Program-made: the position numbers and the translations under genes
DNA from: Bradyrhizobium sp. 170
GTDB lineage: Bacteria; Pseudomonadota; Alphaproteobacteria; Rhizobiales; Xanthobacteraceae
Length of the DNA: 64,000 nucleotides
Reading direction: 5' to 3'
Assembly: GCF_023101085.1 (NCBI RefSeq)
Contig: NZ_CP064703.1
Location: 3,224,001-3,288,000 of the forward strand
The notes under the pieces: generated by a model
Databases searched by the model: none
Seen by the model: the letters and a program-made list of their open reading frames with translations, nothing else
What the model was told of the DNA's origin: nothing
In this document: in pieces, positions 50,901 to 60,375 of the stretch
How positions within the stretch are numbered: the first letter of the stretch is position 1
Layout of the letters: each line of letters begins with the position of its first letter

Positions 50901-51094
50901 CGGGCGCGGCCAGCCGCTTCTCGATCGGTCTCGTCGTGGTCTCCGGCATGTCGATCGGCACGCTGTTCACGCTGTTCGTGCTGCCGGCGGTCTATGTCTG
51001 GCTGGCCACCGATCACCAAGCCAAGTCCGACTCGCAGCGGAACAGGGAGATTGCCGATTTCGATCTCGGGAGGACGGCGCTCAAGCCGACCTGA
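47999..51094 (+). CDS. RND multidrug efflux permease (AcrB/MexB-type, HAE1)
   Basis: 1031 aa, full length. It opens MALTDIFIKRPILSVVVSLL, the RND N-terminus. The proton-relay aspartate pair is in GLVVDDAIVVVENIHRHLEE (TM4), and QPVLSTVDGVASADILGG and FEKFPETDLRFVLNG lie in the porter domain. About twelve membrane spans with two large periplasmic loops. It pumps drugs or solvents out with proton antiport. No outer-membrane factor gene follows, so a TolC-like channel encoded elsewhere is needed. A terminator closes the operon. Confidence 0.94.
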   Translation: MALTDIFIKRPILSVVVSLLILLIGLRAASVLPIRQYPKLSNTVVTITTVYPGASANLIQGFITTPIEQAVASAEGVDYITSSSVQGTSTIQVYVKLNFDPNQALTEVLAKVNSVKYLIPKESNDPIVVKTTGQTTAVMYLGFSSDELSGSAISDYLTRVVQPVLSTVDGVASADILGGQTFAMRLWLDPVRMAGRGVSPSDVSAAIAANNFQAAAGQAKGYFIVSNVQTNTDLRNLDQFKKMIVKSKDGGFVRIEDIATVELAAQSSDASVAFSGERAIFIGVQATPQGNPLTLVKGVRALFPELERNLPPSMKMKVAYDSTKFIQSSIDEVKNTLIEAVLIVVVVIFLFLASFRSVIIPVVTIPLSLIGVCSLMLAMGFSFNLLTLLAMVLAIGLVVDDAIVVVENIHRHLEEGKTPVQASLQGAREIVGPVISMTITLAAVYAPIGFLGGLTGSLFREFAFTLAGSVIVSGVIALTLSPMMCSVLLKSADEGRFARLVNRVFGAMTRWYGRQLDRSLDYRPITGVFALTILGLVGFLYMNTSKELAPEEDQGIVFSVTKAPKYANIDYVDFYGEKLDKAFEKFPETDLRFVLNGITGPQGGIAGMLLKPWDERKRSSIQLKPLVQAELSKIEGVQAFAFNLPPLPGGPGGLPIQMVINSTSGFQAVYEEMNKLKDAARKSGLFIVSDSDLDFNQPVVRVSIDRSKASDLGINMAQVGATLQTLLGGNYVNRFNLEGRSYQVIPQVPRGMRLSPESLGGYYVPTSTGQLVPLSTIVSIETGTDPNALTHYNQLNSATFQAVPMPGVTVGQAVDFLESEAKKLPAGFGHDYLADSRQYVQEGNQLAITFGFALIIIFLVLAAQFESLWDPLVIMISVPMAIVGALIPLFFGVATINIYTQVGLLTLVGLITKHGILMVEFANELQLKEGLDKRSAIEMAARIRLRPILMTTAAMVTGLIPLLTATGAGAASRFSIGLVVVSGMSIGTLFTLFVLPAVYVWLATDHQAKSDSQRNREIADFDLGRTALKPT

Positions 51095-51121
51095 GCGTTT
51101 CCTACGGGTAGAAAGTTGCGG

Positions 51122-51156
51122 GCGACGGCCGCGGACATCGCTGCCGTCGCTTTTTT
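51122..51156 (+). terminator. Rho-independent terminator of the RND efflux operon
   Basis: GCGACGGC (51122-51129) pairs with GCCGTCGC (51143-51150) around a 13-base loop, which itself has a short GCG/CGC pairing, followed by six T residues (51151-51156). It lies 28 bases after the RND stop codon. Confidence 0.85.
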
Positions 51157-51230
51157 GTGTCGGTGGGTCGAGCGGCCCGGCGACGCTGCCGGCTCGCCAT
51201 GCTAAAGATGAAGAAAAACAGGGAGCCAAC

Positions 51231-51974
51231 ATGACGAGCGACTTTCCCGCCGGCAACTACCGTTTCATCCCGGCCGTGTTTCAGTATTCCGGCGGGGTGG
51301 CCGCCAATCCCGGCTATGAGATCGAGCGGGCGCGGTTCGACAAAGGGGTGCCGTTGGCCGAAGGCTTTGCGCAAATCGCAAAATACATTCAGGCGGCGGG
51401 CAGGCCGCTGACGTCGTTCTGTGCCTGCGAGCTGCGTTCACCGGCCGCCTTCACCGACGAAGGATTTCGCAATTTCAACCTGCACTACGTCAAGACGCTG
51501 GCGGAATGGGGCGTCTATGACGGCAAAACCAACCCGGTCGCGCGCAGCAATGTCTGTCCGGAGATCGATCCGCCGGCTGAGCCTACGTTTTATGCGTTTT
51601 CATTTACCCGGCCGAGCCAGAGCGCCACGTCGAGCTTCGTGATCGCGGGCAGTGGCGAATCGCAGGAAGGCAATGCGAGCTATGCCGAACGTACGGTACG
51701 CTACCGGGACATCAGTCCCGAGGGCATTGCGGAGAAAGTCCGTTATGTCGCGGGCGTGATGGAGCGGCGTATGGGCGCGTTCGGGCTCAGTTGGAAAGAT
51801 GCGACTGAGGTGCAGACCTACACCATCCACGATTTCCACCACGTCTTTGCCGATGCGCTGGTTCGTCGTGGCGCCGCGCGTTCCGGCTTGACCTGGCATT
51901 TCGCGCGGCCGCCGGTGATCGATCTGGAGTATGAGATGGATTGTCGCCGGGTGATGCGGGAGACCGTGATTTAG
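51231..51974 (+). CDS. Conserved protein, RidA-like (possible aminomuconate-type deaminase relative)
   Basis: 247 aa from ATG 51231, with CAGGGAG before it. The sequence (GNYRFIPAVFQYSGGVAANP, GRPLTSFCACELRSPAAFTD, NPVARSNVCPEIDPPAEPTF) is one I associate with a conserved proteobacterial family sometimes labelled 2-amino-5-chloromuconate deaminase (CnbZ-like). The internal layout, ending in the Glu/His-bearing SNVCPEIDPPAEPTFYAFSF, resembles two RidA folds. I am not sure of the name. Single gene between the RND terminator and a repeat. Confidence 0.55.
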   Translation: MTSDFPAGNYRFIPAVFQYSGGVAANPGYEIERARFDKGVPLAEGFAQIAKYIQAAGRPLTSFCACELRSPAAFTDEGFRNFNLHYVKTLAEWGVYDGKTNPVARSNVCPEIDPPAEPTFYAFSFTRPSQSATSSFVIAGSGESQEGNASYAERTVRYRDISPEGIAEKVRYVAGVMERRMGAFGLSWKDATEVQTYTIHDFHHVFADALVRRGAARSGLTWHFARPPVIDLEYEMDCRRVMRETVI

Positions 51975-51989
51975 AATTCGGCGGCGCTC

Positions 51990-52125
51990 CCTCGCCCCGC
52001 TCTTCGCGGGGAGAGGGTCGGGGTGAGGGGCTCTCTCCGCGAGCACTGCGGCCAATCGATGGACCTGTACCCCCTCACCCGGATCGCGAAGGGCGATCCG
52101 ACCTCTCCCCGCAAGCGGGGCGAGG
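51990..52125. repeat. Palindromic repeat, CCTCGCCCCGC family
   Basis: CCTCGCCCCGC (51990-52000) and GCGGGGCGAGG (52115-52125) are perfect inverted ends, with GGGTGAGGGG and CCCCTCACCC as a second inner pair and the local hairpin CCCCGCTCTTCGCGGGG. It fills the gap between convergent genes (RidA-like and peptide permease) and could act as a two-way termination zone. Confidence 0.85.
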
Positions 52126-52139
52126 TTAAGGAAGCACCA

Positions 52140-53027
52140 TCACCTCTCCCTCGGATCCAGCGCGTCGCGCAGGCCGTCGCCGACCAGATTGAACGACAGC
52201 ACCACGAGGAAGATCGCCAGCCCCGGCCAGACCGCCATCCAGGGCGCGTTGGTGAGGAAGCGTTGCGCAGCGTTCAGCATGCTGCCCCAGGATGGCGCAG
52301 GCGGTTGCTGGCCGAGACCAAGGAACGATAGCGCGGCTTCCGCGATGATTGCGGCGGCGATCGACAGCGTCGCTTGCACCAGGAGCGCCGGCATGATGTT
52401 GGGCAGGATGTGAAACAGCGCGATGCGCCAGCGCGGATTGCCCATGGCGCGCGCGGCCTCGACATAATCCTCGACCTTGACGCTCATCACTTGGCCTCGC
52501 GTGAGCCGCACGAAGACCGGCGTCGCCGATATGCCGATCGCGATCATGGCATTGCCGAGGCTCGGCCCGAGAAACGCCGCCAGCGCAATCGCGAGGATCA
52601 GGAACGGACAGGCCAGCATCGCGTCCGTCATGCGGCTGATCAGGGCATCGATGAAGCCGCCGCGATAACCCGACAACAGGCCGAGCGGTACGCCGATCGA
52701 AAGCGCGATTCCGACCGAGATCGCGCCGGCCAGCAGCGAGGCCCGCGCGCCGTAGATCACGCGCGCGAGAATGTCGCGGCCGAGCTCGTCGGTCCCGAAC
52801 CAGTGCAGCGCAGAAGGCGGCTTGCGTACCAGCGACCAGCTTGTCGCGATCGGCTCATAAGGCGAGATCAGCGGCGCAAACAGCGCGAGCAGAACAAAGG
52901 TTGCGATCACGACAAGGCCTGTTACCGCACCCTTGCGCTTGAACAGCCGGCGCAGCGCGCGCCGTGCCGGGCTCTCCAGTTCGTCGGAGACGGCAATCGG
53001 TAGCGCGCTGAGCGTGGTGTCGGCCAT
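52140..53027 (-). CDS. Peptide ABC transporter permease (DppC/OppC type), set 1
   Basis: 295 aa. An N-terminal segment (LESPARRALRRLFKRKGAV) precedes the first helix VTGLVVIATFVLLALFAPLI, the OppC_N region. FGTDELGRDILARVIYGARA is the hallmark of DppC, and the EAA-type loop is YVEAARAMGNPRWRIALFHI. It forms the channel with the DppB-like protein encoded just upstream (three bases apart). It is the last gene of the long operon. Confidence 0.92.
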   Translation of the reverse strand: MADTTLSALPIAVSDELESPARRALRRLFKRKGAVTGLVVIATFVLLALFAPLISPYEPIATSWSLVRKPPSALHWFGTDELGRDILARVIYGARASLLAGAISVGIALSIGVPLGLLSGYRGGFIDALISRMTDAMLACPFLILAIALAAFLGPSLGNAMIAIGISATPVFVRLTRGQVMSVKVEDYVEAARAMGNPRWRIALFHILPNIMPALLVQATLSIAAAIIAEAALSFLGLGQQPPAPSWGSMLNAAQRFLTNAPWMAVWPGLAIFLVVLSFNLVGDGLRDALDPRER

Positions 53028-53030
53028 GGC

Positions 53031-53972
53031 CTACGTCCTCAGCCGCGGATTGACGAGGACATAGGCAATGTCGGCGATGAGATTGAGCGTGATGTAGATC
53101 GTCGCCGTCGTCAGCACGACGCCCTGCACAACCGCATAATCGCGGTTGAACACGGCATCGACGATCAGCTTGCCAAAGCCTGGAATCGAAAAAATCTGCT
53201 CGGTCAGCACCGCGCCCGACAGCAGCGTGCCCAGTTCGAGCGCGCCCAGCGTAATGATCGGCGTCAGCGCGTTGCGCATGGCGTGCTTGAGAATGACGGA
53301 ACGCTCGGAAAGGCCCTTGGCGCGGGCGGTGCGGACATAGTCGCTTTCGAGCACCTGCAGCATGGCGCTGCGAGTATGCCGCATCAGGATGGCGGCGATC
53401 GCATTGCCCAGCACGAAAGCCGGCATGATGGTGGAGGCGATGCTGGCGCGCCAGTTCTCGGTCAGCGGCACATAGCCCGACGCGGGCAGCCAGCCGAGCT
53501 TGATGGAGAACAGGAAGATCAGCATGATGCCGAGCCAGAAATTCGGCGTCGAGATACCCCACAGCGCAAAGAAATTCGCGCCATAATCCCAGGCCGTACC
53601 CTTCTTGACTGCCGATACTATCCCTGCGGGGATGCCGACCAGGAAGGCAATGATGATCGCCATCGACGCCAGTTGCATCGTCACCGGCAGTTTCTGCGCG
53701 ATCAACTCGCGCACCGATACCTTGTTGCGCAGCGACTCGCCGAAATCGCCCGACAGCACGCCCTTGACCCAGTAGACATATTGCACCGGCACCGGCTGAT
53801 CGAGCCGGTACTGCTGGCGGATCTGCGCGATGACGTCAGGGTCGCGTTCCTCGCCCGCCATCACCAGCGCCGGATCGCCGGGCAGCAATTGCTGCAGCGA
53901 GAAGATCAGGATCGAGACGAAGAACAGCGTCGGGATGAGTTGGACCACGCGCCGTACGAGGAAATTCAGCAT
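53031..53972 (-). CDS. Peptide ABC transporter permease (DppB/OppB type), set 1
   Basis: 313 aa from ATG 53972. It begins MLNFLVRRVVQLIPTLFFVS and has LLPGDPALVMAGEE, typical of DppB. The EAA-type loop is DYVRTARAKGLSERSVILKH. Six membrane helices. The start codon lies only 10 bases from the edge of a palindromic repeat (53982-54101), and the ribosome site is weak, so translation may depend on readthrough from the upstream message. Confidence 0.92.
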   Translation of the reverse strand: MLNFLVRRVVQLIPTLFFVSILIFSLQQLLPGDPALVMAGEERDPDVIAQIRQQYRLDQPVPVQYVYWVKGVLSGDFGESLRNKVSVRELIAQKLPVTMQLASMAIIIAFLVGIPAGIVSAVKKGTAWDYGANFFALWGISTPNFWLGIMLIFLFSIKLGWLPASGYVPLTENWRASIASTIMPAFVLGNAIAAILMRHTRSAMLQVLESDYVRTARAKGLSERSVILKHAMRNALTPIITLGALELGTLLSGAVLTEQIFSIPGFGKLIVDAVFNRDYAVVQGVVLTTATIYITLNLIADIAYVLVNPRLRT

Positions 53973-53981
53973 GGTTTCATC

Positions 53982-54101
53982 CGTGTCCCGGGCGCAGCGC
54001 AGCGTGCAACGGTGCGCTGCAGAACCGGGACCCACGCCCCGTGTGCAACAGGTCCCGGCTCAGCGTTGCACCGCTTCGCGCTGCAACGCGTCCGGGACAC
54101 G
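53982..54101. repeat. Palindromic repeat, CGTGTCCCGG family, inside the operon
   Basis: CGTGTCCCGG (53982-53991) and CCGGGACACG (54092-54101) are perfect inverted ends; GTGCAACGGTGCGCTGC and GCGTTGCACCGCTTCGCGC pair in the middle. It fills most of the 147 bases between the solute-binding gene and DppB. Confidence 0.82.
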
Positions 54102-54119
54102 AAAGCATATTCGCCACGC

Positions 54120-55632
54120 TCACTTCAGCTTCAGCCCGACCACGCGCACCAACCCGTCCGGCATCTGCTTGTAGCCTTCGAGCTTGGTGGTGTGCGCGAT
54201 CAGGATGCGGCGGTGATAGATGTAGAGCAGCGGCTTCTCTTCGAGCACGACCTTCGTCAGCTTTTCATAGATCGCCTTGCGCTGCGCCGGATCTGTGACG
54301 AGGCGGCCGTCATCGAGCGCCTTGTCGGCTTCCTTGTTGGACCAGGCACTGTAGTTCTGCGGCGCGTCGGTCTTCTGGAAGACGTAGGAGTTGCCGTCCG
54401 GATCGATCCGCCCGCTCCAGGCCAACAGATAGGCCTGATACTCTCCGGCTTCGGCCTGTTTCAGCGACGTTGCGAACTCGGTGACCCGCAGCTTCATGTC
54501 GAAACCGGCCTCGGCCGCCATCGACTGGATCACCTGGGATGCCGCTTCGGTTTCCGCGCCTTTCGAAACCATGAAGTCGACGCCGATCGGCGGCGTGACG
54601 CCGGCTTCCTTCAACAGCGCCTTGGCCTTGGCAACGTCGCGCTTCGGCACCGGAAAGGCCTTCTGGTAATAGGGATGATCGGGATTGACCCACTGGTTTC
54701 CGGGTTTGAACTCGCCGTTGGACACCACCTGGCTGATCGCGTCGCGGTCGAGCGAGAGGTCGAGCGCCTGCCGCACCTTGGCGGACTGGCCGAGCGGCCC
54801 CTTGGCCTTGTCCTTGCCGACGTTCAGCGTCACGCCCTGATAGCCGAGCTCGATCGCGCTGGACAGTTTGAGCTTCGGATCCGACTGCACCTCCTTGAGG
54901 TCCCGTCGCAAGCACCCGCTCGATCAGGTCGAGGCCGCCGGATTTCAAATTGGCAAGGCGGACCGTCGCATCCACCAGCGGCAGATAGACGATGCGGTCG
55001 ATATGGATGTTATCCTTGTTCCAGTAGTCGGCGAATTTTTCGAACACCATGCGGTCCTGCTGCACGCGTTCGACGAATTTGTAGGGACCGGCGCAGACCG
55101 GGCGCAGCCCGAACTTGTCGCCGGCCTCATTTGCCGCCTTGGGCGACACCATCATCCCCGCGCGATCGGTGAGCTGCGCGACCAGCGGCGAATAGGGCGC
55201 CTTCAATGCCAGCTTGATGGTGAGGGGATCGACGACATCGATATGATCGACGGTCGCCAGTTCCGGCTTTCGGAACGAGCCCGGGAATGTCAGATGCCGC
55301 TCCAGCGAAAACTTTGCGGCCTCCGCATTGAAGGGCTCACCGTCATGAAACTTGACGCCGGGCCGGAGCTTGATGGTGACTTCCTTGCCGTCGGCCGACG
55401 TCTCGTGGCTCAATGCGAGCTGCGGCACGATGTTGAGCTTTTCGTCGATGTCGAACAGCTTGTCGCAGAACGATGCGAACACGATACGGCCCACATAGGT
55501 GCGCGCCATGGTCGGGTCGAGGATATCGGGGTCCTCGGCGAGCCCGATCCGCAGCGTCGTTTGGGCCTGAACGGTTGCCGGAAGCGACAGCAGCAGCGCC
55601 GCCGCGGTGACTGCCAAACGAAAGATTTTCAT
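54120..55632 (-). pseudogene. Peptide/nickel-type (family 5) solute-binding protein, frameshifted
   Basis: The N-terminal half (signal MKIFRLAVTAAALLLSLPAT, ending VQA; SBP5 sequence such as GVKFHDGEPFNAEAAKFSLE) runs in one frame to LDLIERVLAT. It continues in another frame as DLKEVQSDPKLKLSSAIELG down to a normal end (VGLKLK). The break is at a CCC run at 54902-54904 (GGG on the coding strand); removing one G rejoins GCG-ACG-GAC-CTC. The repaired protein would be 503 aa, the family norm. So one extra base inactivates the only binding protein in view, unless it is a sequencing error or tolerated slippage. All other genes of the operon are intact. Confidence 0.85.
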
Positions 55633-55654
55633 GCTGCCATCCCCTTATCCACGA

Positions 55655-56757
55655 TTACGCCGTTGGCCGTGTCCCTGATATATCAACCCCGACGCGGCTT
55701 GCACCTTCCGTGCCACCGCTGAAGGCGGCGACCAATTTTTCCAGCACCGGCGAAAAGCCGCCATCGGCCGGCACGATATTCTCGGGCGCCGGCAATTCCG
55801 CGGTGCGGTGACAGGCGGTGGCGTGTCCTGTGCGGTCGGCGAGCAGCGGCGGAATTTCGGTGCGACAGCGCGCGATGACGTAGGGGCAGCGGGTATGGAA
55901 GCGGCAGCCGGAAGGCGGATTGAGCGCGCTCGGCATCTCGCCCTCCAGCACGATGCGGCTGCGTTTGGCCTGCGGCTTGGGTACGGGGATGGCCGACAGC
56001 AGCGCGCGGCTATAGGGATGCCGGGGGGCGGCAAACAGCGCGTCGGCGGCCGCGGTCTCGACGATGCCGCCGAGATTCATCACGGCGACGCGGTCGGCGA
56101 TGTGTTTTACGACCGCGAGATCGTGTGAGACGAAGATGTAGGCGAGGCCGAGCCGGTCCTGCAGGTCGCGCAGCAAGTTGAGGATTTGCGAACGGATCGA
56201 GACGTCGAGCGCGGATACCGGCTCATCGCAGATGATGAGTTTCGGCTGCACCGCCAGCGCCCGCGCAATGGCAATGCGCTGGCGCTGGCCGCCGGAAAAC
56301 TCGTGCGGATAGCGGCGGGCGAAGCGCGGCTCCAGCCCGACCAGCCGCAGCAGCTCCTCGACCCGCTCGCGCCGGCGCAGAGCCGGCACCAGATCGTGCA
56401 GCGCCAGCGGCTCGGTGAGGATCTGGCTGACGGTCATGCGCGGGTTAAGCGACGCATAGGGGTCCTGGAAAATGATCTGCGCGTCGCGGCGGAAAGCGCG
56501 CAACTTATGGGCGTTGAGCGAGCCGAGGTCGCGGCCTTCGAAGCGCACGGTTCCGGCATCTGGCTCGATCAGCCGCAGCACCAGCCGGCTCACGGTGGAT
56601 TTGCCGCAGCCGGATTCACCGACCAGCGCCAGCGTCTTGCCGGCCTCGACGGTGAAGCTGACGCCATCGACCGCTTTGACATAGGCGGTGGGCGTGCCGA
56701 ACACCGAACGCGCGGCGACGAAATGCTTCACCAGGCCTTCGACTTCGAGCAGGGCGG

Positions 56758-56761
<4 letters not shown>
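55655..56761 (-). CDS. Peptide ABC transporter ATP-binding protein (DppF/OppF type), set 1
   Basis: 368 aa. Walker [21 protein letters not shown], signature [20 protein letters not shown], Walker [16 protein letters not shown], and the C-terminal OppF zinc-like extension ([20 protein letters not shown]) with Cys pair. Its start overlaps the OppD stop by four bases. It has a slightly long N-terminus ([20 protein letters not shown]). Confidence 0.93.
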
Positions 56762-57743
<982 letters not shown>

Positions 57744-57747
<4 letters not shown>

Positions 57748-58454
57748 GCCTTACTCGCCGTCGCGGCTTCAATCGTTGCATCGATGACCGCGCGGTCGGT
57801 GATCCCGGCCGGGTTCTTCCGCGTCGGCAGGAAGGGGCGGAAATGCACCCAGCGCTCGCGGCTGACCTGTTCGAGCCGCTCGAGTTCGGCAAGTGGATCA
57901 GTGTGGTCATCGACGCGCAGGTCGAGATCGGACCATTCCTCCTCGCCCTGGATCACAAGCGCGGCCGATTGCTTGCCGCGCTTGTCGCCGCCGGCAGCTT
58001 CGCCGGCCTTCATGGCCGCAATCAGCCGCTGCGCAAAGGGCAGAGTCGCGTTGGCAATAAAGGCTTGCGCGGTATCTTCGAGCACGGCGGCGCCCGCCAG
58101 CATATTACCGGCAATGGAGAAGCCGTCGCCCTGAATATGCCCGCACCAGTCGACGCATTCGGTGCCGGTATGCGCGGCGATCCGGCCCTTGATATCCATG
58201 ATATGGAGCTGCCGGGCCTGGCGGCCAGCGTCCGCGGCGATCAGGGTGTCCACCACCTCGCGCGGCTCGCGCCCTTCGCGCAACAACTTCACGCCGTCGA
58301 TGCCGTAATACGGATTGACCAGCGCCTGCGTCGCGACGCCTCCGACGCCGGGTGCGACATGCGGCACGCGTGCGCCGACCGCGAAAAACCTGGTCGCAAC
58401 GGCGATGCCGATTTGGCCGGTTGAGGGATCGCGGGCGATGATCGACCAGGTCAT
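57744..58454 (-). CDS. DUF1028-family protein (Ntn-hydrolase-like)
   Basis: 236 aa. The N-terminus MTWSIIARDPSTGQIGIAVA, then GVGGVATQALVNPYYGIDGV, is the DUF1028 signature. The family has an Ntn-hydrolase-like fold and is repeatedly found beside peptide transporters and gamma-glutamyltransferases. EWSDLDLRVDDHTDPLAELE near the end is conserved. Reaction unknown. Twelve bases separate it from the GGT stop, and it overlaps the OppD start. Confidence 0.85.
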
Positions 58455-58466
58455 CTCAAATCGTCT

Positions 58467-60272
58467 CTATCGTCCGGCCGCGTAGCCTTGCATGCCCCGC
58501 GGATTGGCGGCGGCGCGACGGCGACGGCCAACTTTGGAGGCTGCAGTCAGGCGGCCTTCCGACCAGTCGGGGCCAATCTCGACGACATGACCGCGGTTTT
58601 TCAGCGTATCAATCGTCGCCTTCGGCACGCGGTTCTCAACCACGAGCACGCCGGGGCGCGCGGTGCGCGGCCAGAACGAGATCGGGAAGTGCTCGGAGTG
58701 CCACGCCGGCGCGTCGATCGCTTCCTGCAGGTTCAGTTTTGCGTGGACGTGCCGCAGGAAGAACTGCGTGGTCCATTGATCCTGCTGATCGCCGCCCGGC
58801 GATCCCCAGGCCATGTACGGCTCGCCATCGCGATAGCACATGGTCGGTGAGAGCGTGGTGCGCGGGCGCTTGCCCGGTGCCAGCGCTGCAGGGTGATCTT
58901 CCTCCAGCCAGAACATCTGCGCGCGACTGCCGAGGCAGAAGCCGAGTTCGGGAATGACCGGCGAGGATTGCAGCCAGCCGCCGGACGGCGTCGCCGAAAC
59001 CATGTTGCCGGCCTGGTCGATGATGTCGAAATGCACGGTATCGCCGCGCACCTCGCCGAAGCGGCCGACGGTCGGCTCGCCCGCGCCCATGGCGCCGACT
59101 GCCTCGCGATGGCCTTCGGCGCGGCGCAGTTTTACGACAGAGCCAAAACCTTCCACCGAGCCGGGTAAGAAATCGAGCGAGGCCTTGTCCCTCGAGATCA
59201 GCTTGCGGCGTTCGTCATTGTAGGCGTCCGACAGCAAGGTCGCGATCGGGATGTCGGTGAAGTCAGGGTCGCCATAAAATTTCTCGCGATCGGCGAAGGC
59301 GAGTTTGGCGCACTCGATCTGCAGATGGATGAATTCGGGACCGGCGGGGTCGAGCCCGTCGAGCTCAAATCCCTTCAGCAGCGCGAGCTGCTGCAGCATC
59401 ACGGGCCCCTGGCTCCAGACGCCGGGCTTGCAGACGGTGTAGCGGCCATAGTCGTAGGTCAGCGGCGCCTCGACGGTCGGCTGCCAGCGCGCCATGTCGT
59501 CGGCAGAGAGCACGCCACGGTGCGGCGAGCCGGAGACGTCCATGACTTCCTGCGTGCGGCAGAATTTGTCGATCGCTTCCGCCACAAAACCCTGCGACCA
59601 GGATTTTCGCGCACGCTCGATTTGCGCGACACGGTCCCCGCCCGCGCTCTCGGCTTCCTCGAGGATACGGGCATAGGTTTCCGAGAGTTTTTTGTTGGTG
59701 AACAGCGTGCCGGGCCTCGGCACTTCATTGTTCGGCAGGTAGACGGCCGCCGATGTCGTCCAGTGATTACGGAACAATTTCTCGACGATCTGGATGGTGG
59801 CCGCCGCTCGCTCGACCAGCGGATAGCCGTCGCGCGCATAGGCAATCGCGGGCTCCAGCACGTCGCGCAGCCGCATCGTGCCGTAGTCACGGAGCAGCAG
59901 CATCCAGGATTCGAACGTGCCGGGTACGCAGGCAGCCAAAAGCCCGGTGCCGGGCACCATTTCCAGGCCTTCGCTCTTGTAGTGTGCAATGGTCGCCTTC
60001 GCCGGCGCGGGACCCTGGCCGCAGATCACCTCGGTACGTCCGCGCTTGGTGTCATGCACAATGATCGGCACATCGCCGCCGGGTCCGTTCAGATGCGGCT
60101 CGACCACCTGCAGCGTAAAGGCGGTGGCCACGCCGGCGTCGAAGGCGTTGCCGCCTTTCTCCAGGATGCCCATGCCGACCGCAGTGGCGATCCAGTGCGT
60201 CGAGGTCACGACACCAAAGGTGCCTTCGATTTCCGGCCGGGTGGTGAACGGATCGGGATTGATGTTGCTCAT
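58467..60272 (-). CDS. Gamma-glutamyltransferase-family protein
   Basis: 601 aa from ATG 60272 (MSNINPDPFTTRPEIEGTFG). N-terminal ATAVGMGILEKGGNAFDAGV and NGPGGDVPIIVHDTKRGRTE match the GGT large subunit. The Thr that becomes the N-terminal nucleophile after self-cleavage is in VRGDTVHFDIIDQAGNMVSA (about residue 410), followed by the GGWLQSSPVIP and RPRTTLSPTM substrate segments. No secretion signal is visible, unlike periplasmic GGT, so a cytoplasmic amidase-like role is more likely. It sits between the two transporter gene sets. Confidence 0.9.
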   Translation of the reverse strand: MSNINPDPFTTRPEIEGTFGVVTSTHWIATAVGMGILEKGGNAFDAGVATAFTLQVVEPHLNGPGGDVPIIVHDTKRGRTEVICGQGPAPAKATIAHYKSEGLEMVPGTGLLAACVPGTFESWMLLLRDYGTMRLRDVLEPAIAYARDGYPLVERAAATIQIVEKLFRNHWTTSAAVYLPNNEVPRPGTLFTNKKLSETYARILEEAESAGGDRVAQIERARKSWSQGFVAEAIDKFCRTQEVMDVSGSPHRGVLSADDMARWQPTVEAPLTYDYGRYTVCKPGVWSQGPVMLQQLALLKGFELDGLDPAGPEFIHLQIECAKLAFADREKFYGDPDFTDIPIATLLSDAYNDERRKLISRDKASLDFLPGSVEGFGSVVKLRRAEGHREAVGAMGAGEPTVGRFGEVRGDTVHFDIIDQAGNMVSATPSGGWLQSSPVIPELGFCLGSRAQMFWLEEDHPAALAPGKRPRTTLSPTMCYRDGEPYMAWGSPGGDQQDQWTTQFFLRHVHAKLNLQEAIDAPAWHSEHFPISFWPRTARPGVLVVENRVPKATIDTLKNRGHVVEIGPDWSEGRLTAASKVGRRRRAAANPRGMQGYAAGR

Positions 60273-60375
60273 GGGAGTCCGATGCGGTGCTGGTATCGTG
60301 GTGCTGAAACACTTGACCACAGCCGAGGCTGGATGCCAACCGCTGGGATGCCACGCATTGCACCCATCTCCGTGA

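Noticed and set aside
48980..51256. Long open frame (758 codons) on the minus strand opposite the RND pump gene
   Set aside because: Antisense frame created by GC-rich codon bias. The sense protein is a full-length RND pump, and the antisense product is rich in His, Arg, Gln and Asp without any domain.
54310..54900. Continuation of the binding-protein reading frame past the CCC run as a genuine alternative C-terminus
   Set aside because: After the break the translation becomes Arg/Gly-rich nonsense, while the other frame holds conserved SBP5 sequence; this is a frameshift artefact.
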